DNA of 64,000 nucleotides from Cutibacterium equinum. GTDB taxonomy: Bacteria > Actinomycetota > Actinomycetes > Propionibacteriales > Propionibacteriaceae. The translations under genes were made by a program, and so were the position numbers. Each line of letters opens with the position of its first letter. The first letter of the stretch is position 1. The notes under the pieces are model-generated. The model was not told the origin of the DNA. It saw nothing but the letters and a program-made list of their open reading frames with translations, and did not search any database. Of the stretch, positions 62,839-64,000 are shown in pieces. Location of the stretch: positions 620,001 through 684,000 of the forward strand of contig NZ_CP115668.1 of NCBI RefSeq assembly GCF_028021195.1, given 5' to 3'.

Positions 62839-63969
62839 CTATTGTGCCACTGCGGCTCCGATGGTCCACGGGTCGGTTCGAATGCCCAGATCCCGACACG
62901 GCAGGCCGAGTTCTTCGTGGAGTCGTCGTGCCACGTCTGCGCACCAGGGCGACTCGGAGGCCCAATGAGCGGTGTCGATGAGGGCTGGCCCTCCGGCTCT
63001 CAGGTGCTCGTCGGCAGGGTGATGGCGCAGGTCGCTGGTGAGGTAGACGTCGGCGCCGCTGGCTGCTGCGGCCTCGAGGAGGGAATCCCCCGCCCCGGAG
63101 CACAGCGCCACAGTGGCCACCGGTTGGTCCGGGTTTCCCGCGGCCCGCACTCCCCAAACGGTGCGGGGGAGACGCTCGACCACCCGCTGGGTGAAGGAAC
63201 GCAGGGTCATCGGTTCATCGAGGTGGCCGACGCGACCGATTCCTGGGGTGGTGGGGCCGGGACGGGTTCCGCAGTCGACGGTCGTCACGTCGTAGGCGGG
63301 CACGTCATAGGGATGAGCAGCGATGAGAGCTGAGCGCACAGAGGAGCGCGCCGAGGTGGGGGCGACGACATGGATGCGCACCTCCTCGACGGTTTCGACC
63401 TCATTGATGTCTCCCAGGGTGGGGTGGGAGCCATCGAGGGGACGGAACTGGCCGCGTCCGACCGTCTCAAAACTGCACTGGTCATAACCGTCGAATCGGC
63501 CGGCTCCGGCGTCGAAGAGGGCGTGGCGGAGTGTCTCGGCAGAGGAGACGGGGACCTGCACTCCCCACAGATCCACGGTCTGGGTGACGGGTTCCAGGGG
63601 GCGCTCAACGATGACACCAAGGAGTCGTGCAAGAACGTCATTGACCCCGCCGACGGCGGCGTCGGCGTTGGTGTGAGCGCTCATGAGGGCGATGCGGTGG
63701 CGGATGAGGCGGTGGATGATGCGTCCCTTGGCGGTGTCGGCAGCCACGGATGTAGCTCCCCGCATGAGAAGTGGGTGGTGGACGACGAGCATGTCCGCAT
63801 GGGCTTCGATGGCGGCGTCGACGACGGCATCGGTGGCCTCCAATGCACAGACGACGGTCTTGACGGTGTCGTCAGGATCTCCGCACACCAGACCGGGGGC
63901 GTCCCATGACGCGGCCAGGGATGGCGGATACCACTGGTCGAGGAGATCACGGACCCGGCCAACGGTCAC
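62839..63969 (-). CDS. Nif3-like dinuclear metal-centre protein
   Basis: A 376-residue member of the NIF3/YbgI/YqfO family, a toroidal hexamer with two metals per subunit. Metal ligands are seen in LVVHHPLLM, SAHTNADAA and the C-terminal IDTAHWASE. The insert between about 125 and 245 (ETVEEVRIHVVAPTSARSSV) is the PII-like domain of long members. It has been annotated as GTP cyclohydrolase 1 type 2, but the activity is unproven. GTG 63969 is the first start in view; the frame is open to the window end, so the true start may lie just outside. Confidence 0.88.
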   Translation of the reverse strand: MTVGRVRDLLDQWYPPSLAASWDAPGLVCGDPDDTVKTVVCALEATDAVVDAAIEAHADMLVVHHPLLMRGATSVAADTAKGRIIHRLIRHRIALMSAHTNADAAVGGVNDVLARLLGVIVERPLEPVTQTVDLWGVQVPVSSAETLRHALFDAGAGRFDGYDQCSFETVGRGQFRPLDGSHPTLGDINEVETVEEVRIHVVAPTSARSSVRSALIAAHPYDVPAYDVTTVDCGTRPGPTTPGIGRVGHLDEPMTLRSFTQRVVERLPRTVWGVRAAGNPDQPVATVALCSGAGDSLLEAAAASGADVYLTSDLRHHPADEHLRAGGPALIDTAHWASESPWCADVARRLHEELGLPCRDLGIRTDPWTIGAAVAQ

Positions 63970-64000
63970 ACAGACGTCAGTGGAGGTGCCGGTGTGGGAT

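Overview
The window is a high-G+C stretch of bacterial chromosome, very probably from an actinobacterium of the Propionibacteriaceae (Cutibacterium/Propionibacterium-like). The grounds are the base composition, the many GTG starts and start/stop overlaps, and the actinobacterial gene set: fdxA-dapC, dapD, dapE, a DUF3117 protein, GT4-type glgA divergent from glgC, tatB, mrp, DUF1003 with an MgtE_N-CBS protein, glnA2 and glnE. The species is an inference. I see no insertion sequence, prophage, CRISPR array, rRNA or tRNA.

Layout. 1-3072: an S4 RNA-binding protein and a polar amino-acid ABC importer, with an ArgR-like palindrome on its promoter. 3184-6319: a short possible peptide gene, then a LolD/MacB-type ATPase and a large FtsX-type permease. 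6575-9769: an intracellular alpha-L-fucosidase convergent with a secreted phytase-like esterase that ends in LPHTGV with no membrane anchor. 9898-12543: a Zn/Mn ABC importer with a Zur-like box. 12752-20388: PutA (proline to glutamate), a repeat-bearing membrane protein and transhydrogenase PntAB. 20537-35308: a conserved actinobacterial housekeeping block holding ferredoxin, four lysine/DAP genes (dapC, dapD, dapE, dapA), glgA/glgC, tatB, mrp and Mg-related genes, interrupted by an HrtAB-like ABC pair. 35411-39348: a stress-protein homologue, a divergent CtaA-like protein, Xaa-Pro aminopeptidase and a zinc-ribbon protein.

39406-43720: RNase P RNA, a frameshifted small basic gene, then a cobalamin riboswitch driving a four-gene operon (binding protein, permease, ATPase and a thioredoxin-like [2Fe-2S] protein). 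43742-46236: CstA and its YbdD partner (pyruvate uptake). 46631-52210: a dipeptide ABC importer with a Tat-type lipoprotein receptor and fused ATPases. 52217-63969: methionine aminopeptidase, another FtsX ABC pair, a DUF2510 protein, GlnA2, an SCP2-like protein, GlnE, a ThrE exporter and a Nif3-family protein that may run off the window.

Together the genes describe an amino-acid- and peptide-consuming, B12-dependent, glycogen-storing actinobacterium: peptide, proline and amino-acid import feed PutA and nitrogen metabolism, DAP genes feed the cell wall, and PntAB balances NAD(P)H. The least explained items are the putative peptide plus ABC exporter at 3.2-6.3 kb, the iron-sulfur protein in the B12 operon, the CtaA-like protein lacking two of four haem histidines, the frameshifted gene after rnpB, and the anchorless LPXTG protein.
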